Below are positions 60,222 to 64,000 of a DNA stretch of 64,000 nt, one piece after another. Source of the stretch: Tausonia pullulans (lineage: Eukaryota > Basidiomycota > Tremellomycetes > Cystofilobasidiales > Mrakiaceae); NCBI GenBank assembly GCA_951802195.1, contig OX637634.1, forward strand, positions 62,001 to 126,000, written 5' to 3'. How positions within the stretch are numbered: position 1 is the stretch's first letter; each line of letters opens with the position of its first letter. The notes under the pieces were generated by a model. The model was not told the DNA's origin. It did not search any database and saw nothing but the letters and a program-made list of their open reading frames with translations. The position numbers and the translations under genes were made by a program.

Positions 60222-61616
60222 ACATGGGGAGCAACCAGGTCCCGATGTCTTCCCCCTTATCAAGCATGGAGGCAACGAGCATAGAACGCTTTCGAACTCT
60301 TCCTACAGCAAGAAGCAAGAAGACTGGAAACAATGACATGCATGGGACAATTTACGCAGGAAGAGACTTGGGAAGCGCTGTGAGGAAAGTGAAAGTAGGC
60401 ATGATGTTCAAGTCAGCCACAGATCCTAGTACTGACACGACCGACGACAGAAGGGGGCTCGAGAGCAAGCGAGATTCAGGATATGTATGTAAGTTGTATT
60501 GTGTCGGCATCTCCAAGTTTCCAAGGAGTGTGCGAATGAGGTAAAAGTTATGCATCACTAGGATAAGGGATCACGCCGGGCGGCTTGTGTTGGGGACGGT
60601 AGGCATGACAAGGCAAAAGGCTCTCACTCACGAGAAAGAGATGACGGAAACACTTCAAGACAACGCTCATGTATCCGGGGCTAAAGGCAAGGTCAAGTGA
60701 GGTGAGGGGATCTGCTTCAACACGGGCAAAGGGAATAACCAAGTCAGTCAGGGGACTGTTCCATCGTCCTACAGGGCGCGCGAAAATAATGAGGATGGGA
60801 TAAAAGTATAAGATTCTGAAGGCCTCATCGATTGTTCAGTATGGTTGCCATTCTCTGAACGAGCTATCTCCACCACTTGGTTGGAGTGTCGTTGCAGAGT
60901 CACCAGTTGCGTATGGTTTTAATCACCGGCCGGGAGCGCGAGAGTACGTGGATATGAAGCAAGTGGAAATACAAGCAAGACTCACAAAGCATCAATTAGA
61001 GTCAAGAAGTCAAGATATTGAGTTCGGGAGAATATCTGGAGAAGAGACTGCAAGACGCCAAAAGAACTATCGTCAGCCCAAAGATCTTCGGCACGGGTAA
61101 GGGCGCAGAGACGATGCAATGTGGTAGATCGGAATATATGAATAGGTCGTCAACCCCTAAGCTAGCTTCAACGTCTCTGTTACCAAGACGAGGAGGCTGA
61201 GCCTAGGGTACGAGTAGCGATTCTAAGGTTGTCATCACTTCGGGCGAGGAGGACGGCGGAGACAGAGGGAGGAGGGAATGGATGGTCGGGCAATGAAAGG
61301 GGGACTAGCAGCAAGGAACGGGAAGGGAGACTCACATGTCAGAGCACACGGTCGAGCATGTGAAGAAAGGAGAAAGAAGAAGGTAGGCGTTGGTGGTCGA
61401 GAGGTCCTACGCAAAAACGAGACAACTTCCAGGAACCGCAAGGGCGGCGACGCCACAGGGAATGCGCAAGTAGGGAGGCCTGTCACGTAACCTCCCCCGA
61501 CTGGTCTCCGCTCTCGTTCGCTCTCGCCCTCGTCCCAAACGCCATCCACCTCTTGCTAGTCCGCTCATTCTCAGCTCAAAGTCCAACTCATCCACATCCC
61601 CACTCATTTACCCGCT
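60222..61616. other. Intergenic region upstream of RPD3
   Basis: No gene is recognised. The stretch 60270-61180 is noticeably lower in GC than the rest of the window and has only short open frames. The last 130 bp before RPD3 are pyrimidine-rich. Confidence 0.5.
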
Positions 61617-64000
61617 ATGTCGATGGAAGCCTCAACGGGCGAGGCCAAGAAGAGAGTCGTCAGTCTCCCCTCCCTCCCTCGCAACGCGCTGCCTGGCCCC
61701 CTATGTGCCTCGATGTCTCAATGACTGATCACGGCGGCTGGCTGTCGGATCCTTCTAGTGCTACTTTTTTGGTGAGCTTCGTTCGGCAGCTGGCGGCGGC
61801 TGACGCGACCCTCTGTCGCGATCCGTCGCGACGACCTGTTCCGGTCGCGGCGGTGCTTGCAAGCAAGCTACGCATCCAGCCGTGGCCAGACTTCCGTCTA
61901 GCTTCTTCGCCCAAGAAAGCCGTTTCTGACACGTCCCATATATAATGTTTCCGGTTAAGACTCGGACATCGGCAACTATCACGTACGTCCCGACTACCAG
62001 GGCGACTAGCCCCTTCCTCGGGGTCCTCCGGTGGTCAGCTAACCGGGCTTCTCTTCCCCTTGATCCAGTATGGTCCCGGTCACCCGATGAAGCCTACGCG
62101 TATCCGCATGTGCCACAGTTTGGTCATGAACTATGGGTGCGTGCTATCTGCCCGGACTCGAAGGCGTGTTTGGCGCGTGCGGGACTGGATGTATCGCGAC
62201 GCGTCAGGTGCTGAGCCAGCATATCCCGTAGTCTGTACAAAAAGATGGAGATATTCGTAAGTATATTTCAATCTTTCTTTTAGTGCCTGACGTCTGTAGG
62301 CAATCCCTGACGCGTTTTACACGTACTGCACTTTACCATGCACGTCAGCGCGCGAAACCGGCGACAAAACGGGAGATGTCGCAGTTTCATTCGGATGAGT
62401 ACGTCGAGTTCCTAGGCAAGATTACGCCGGAAAACATGAACCTGTTCGGCCGCGAGCAGACGAAGTGTCAGTGGCCCACCTACCTCCGACAGACCTTAGT
62501 ACACATCTGACTGCCTTGTAACTCGCTCTTAGACAACGTTGGAGACGACTGCCCGGTCTTTGACGGACTTTTCGAGTACTGTTCAATCTCGGCCGGAGGA
62601 AGTATGGGTGCGTTGAAATGGTCAAACCTCATGCAATCCACTACGCTCTGACTGACACGGCTGCTGCAGAGGGCGCTGCTCGTCTATCTAGGGACAAATG
62701 CGACATTGCCATCAATTGGGCGGGTGGACTGCACCACGCCAAGAAAGCGGAGGCCTCTGGATTCTGCTATATCAATGGTATCTCCAGCGCTCTTTGCTTT
62801 GCGCATTCCGTGACTGACTTGTGTGTTGCGCCAGACATTGTTCTTGGTATTCTCGAACTGCTCCGCTACCACAAGCGCGTCCTTTACATCGACATTGATG
62901 TCCATCAGTGAGATCCACGTCTCTTTGTGTCGTTTTTGTGCGGCGCCCAGATATTGACCTCGATGTATTCATACACCCTCCCCAGCGGCGACGGAGTCGA
63001 GGAAGCCTTCTACACCACGGACCGCGTCATGACTGTCTCGCTCCACAAGTACGGAGAGTTCTTCCCAGGAACCGGTGCCCTGCGCGACCGAGGTATTGGC
63101 AAGGGCAAGGGGTATGTTGCATCCACAAAAGCCAACATCGCTGCTCGTCCGCTCATGCTCCGACCCCATAGCTACTCGATCAACGTTCCACTGCACGACG
63201 GCATTACCGATGCGTCATACGCATCCATCTTCAAGCCGGTCATCAAACGTGTCATCGACTGGTATCAACCCTCGGCGATCGTCCTCCAGTGCGGCTCCGA
63301 CTCGCTGTCGGGCGACAAGCTCGGCTCGTTCAACCTAAGCATGAAGGGTCACGCCGAGTGCGTCCGATTTGTGAAGAGCTTTGGGCTGCCGCTGCTTCTT
63401 CTTGGCGGAGGAGGATACACCAGTGCGTTGAATGCTTCCGCAGAGCGTCGAACTTGACTGATATCTCGCTCATTCGTAGTGAGGAATGTCGCCAGAGCAT
63501 GGTGTTATGAGACTGGCCTTGCTGCCGGCATGGAGCTCAACAACAGTGAGCGCCAACCTCAAATTCCCCTAGTCAGATGAATTCGGCCTCATTCGCCCCC
63601 ATGTCACCACAGCCTTGCCTATCAACGAGTACTTCTCGTACTTTGGCCCGGACTACGAACTCGACGTCCGCCCTTCAAACATGCCTGTAAGCGAAGAGAA
63701 TTATTTGCTGACAGAACACTGGAGACCTGGGCTGAAATAGACTTTTCCCCACAGGATCTCAACACGCCAGAGTATCTCGAGAGGCTTAAGAGCGCCATCT
63801 TTGAGCAGATGCGCGACAAGACCCCAGCACCCAGTGTTCAGACGACAGGCAAGTCACTACTACCATGTGAACCGAGAGAACTCGCGATTGACCATTGCGC
63901 TCAACGTTTATAGCCATTCCGACGATGGCACACGACCTCTTCGAGGACAATGAGAACGAGGACGTAGAGGATCCGGACAAGCGGAAGAACCGTACGTGCT
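61617..64000 (+). CDS. RPD3: Class I histone deacetylase (3' end beyond the window)
   Basis: Zinc-dependent lysine deacetylase of the Rpd3/Sin3 corepressor complexes in the nucleus. The start [14 protein letters not shown] is joined to [20 protein letters not shown] over exons of 13 nt (61759-61771) and 23 nt (61960-61982). The family block continues [54 protein letters not shown] and the active site [20 protein letters not shown] with both catalytic His. Zinc ligands lie in [20 protein letters not shown]. Further blocks are [40 protein letters not shown] and [20 protein letters not shown] (Tyr of the active site). The last exons give [20 protein letters not shown] and an acidic tail starting [17 protein letters not shown], cut by the window end. 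Introns are short. Confidence 0.97.

Overview
The window looks like nuclear DNA of an intron-dense, GC-rich basidiomycete, probably a yeast. Almost every gene is cut by many short GT-AG introns of about 50-130 nt, commonly with a CTGAC/CTAAC-type branch site, and the gene set is fungal: a GH5 steryl/ceramide glucosidase, ERG6, GH72 glucanosyltransferase, fungal GUT2, THI4 and RPD3. Dense splicing and a Tad/L1-type LINE would fit a Pucciniomycotina (for example Microbotryomycete) yeast, but the exact placement is an inference.

Layout. 1-1527 (-) battenin/BTN1, cut by the window edge. 1763-4818 (+) GH5 glucosidase. 5836-8241 (+) aquaporin. 9832-12294 (-) GPI-anchored GH72 glucanosyltransferase. 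12716-14805 (-) ERG6. 14.8-18.4 kb holds no gene I recognise. 18377-20254 (+) a secreted, probably GPI-anchored PEBP-family protein. 21119-26937 (-) a nearly full-length non-LTR retrotransposon with target-site duplications, lying just upstream of a tRNA-Ala(AGC) gene at 27021-27093. 28964-32274 (+) MFS sugar transporter. 32691-35262 (+) GT18/MGAT5-like type II glycosyltransferase. 35615-38677 (-) HAL4/SAT4-type kinase with a 200-nt assembly gap. 40284-44527 (-) F-BAR/RhoGAP protein of RGD1 type. 44995-46079 (-) unknown. 47358-48140 (+) an unknown four-repeat acidic protein. 48513-51953 (-) mitochondrial FAD glycerol-3-phosphate dehydrogenase. 52969-54935 (-) THI4. 55629-57332 (-) alpha-arrestin. 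57957-59387 (+) PXR1-like protein. 59630-60221 (+) Dabb-domain protein. 61617-64000 (+) RPD3 histone deacetylase, cut by the window edge.

The genes are ordinary chromosomal housekeeping and cell-surface genes, not one cluster. Several touch the cell surface (GH72, PEBP, GT18, aquaporin, transporter, arrestin) or membrane lipids (ERG6, GH5), but I see no operon-like grouping.

The observations most worth following are: (1) a complete TPP riboswitch aptamer inside a 294-nt intron that interrupts the THI4 coding region; (2) four microexons in the GT18 gene, one of only 5 nt; (3) a four-repeat protein built on the motif FHGxSFNYPFGRSLYD plus acidic runs, which matches no family I know; (4) long poly-C tracts that nearly all lie on the sense strand of introns and leaders; and (5) the LINE inserted about 75 bp upstream of a tRNA gene.
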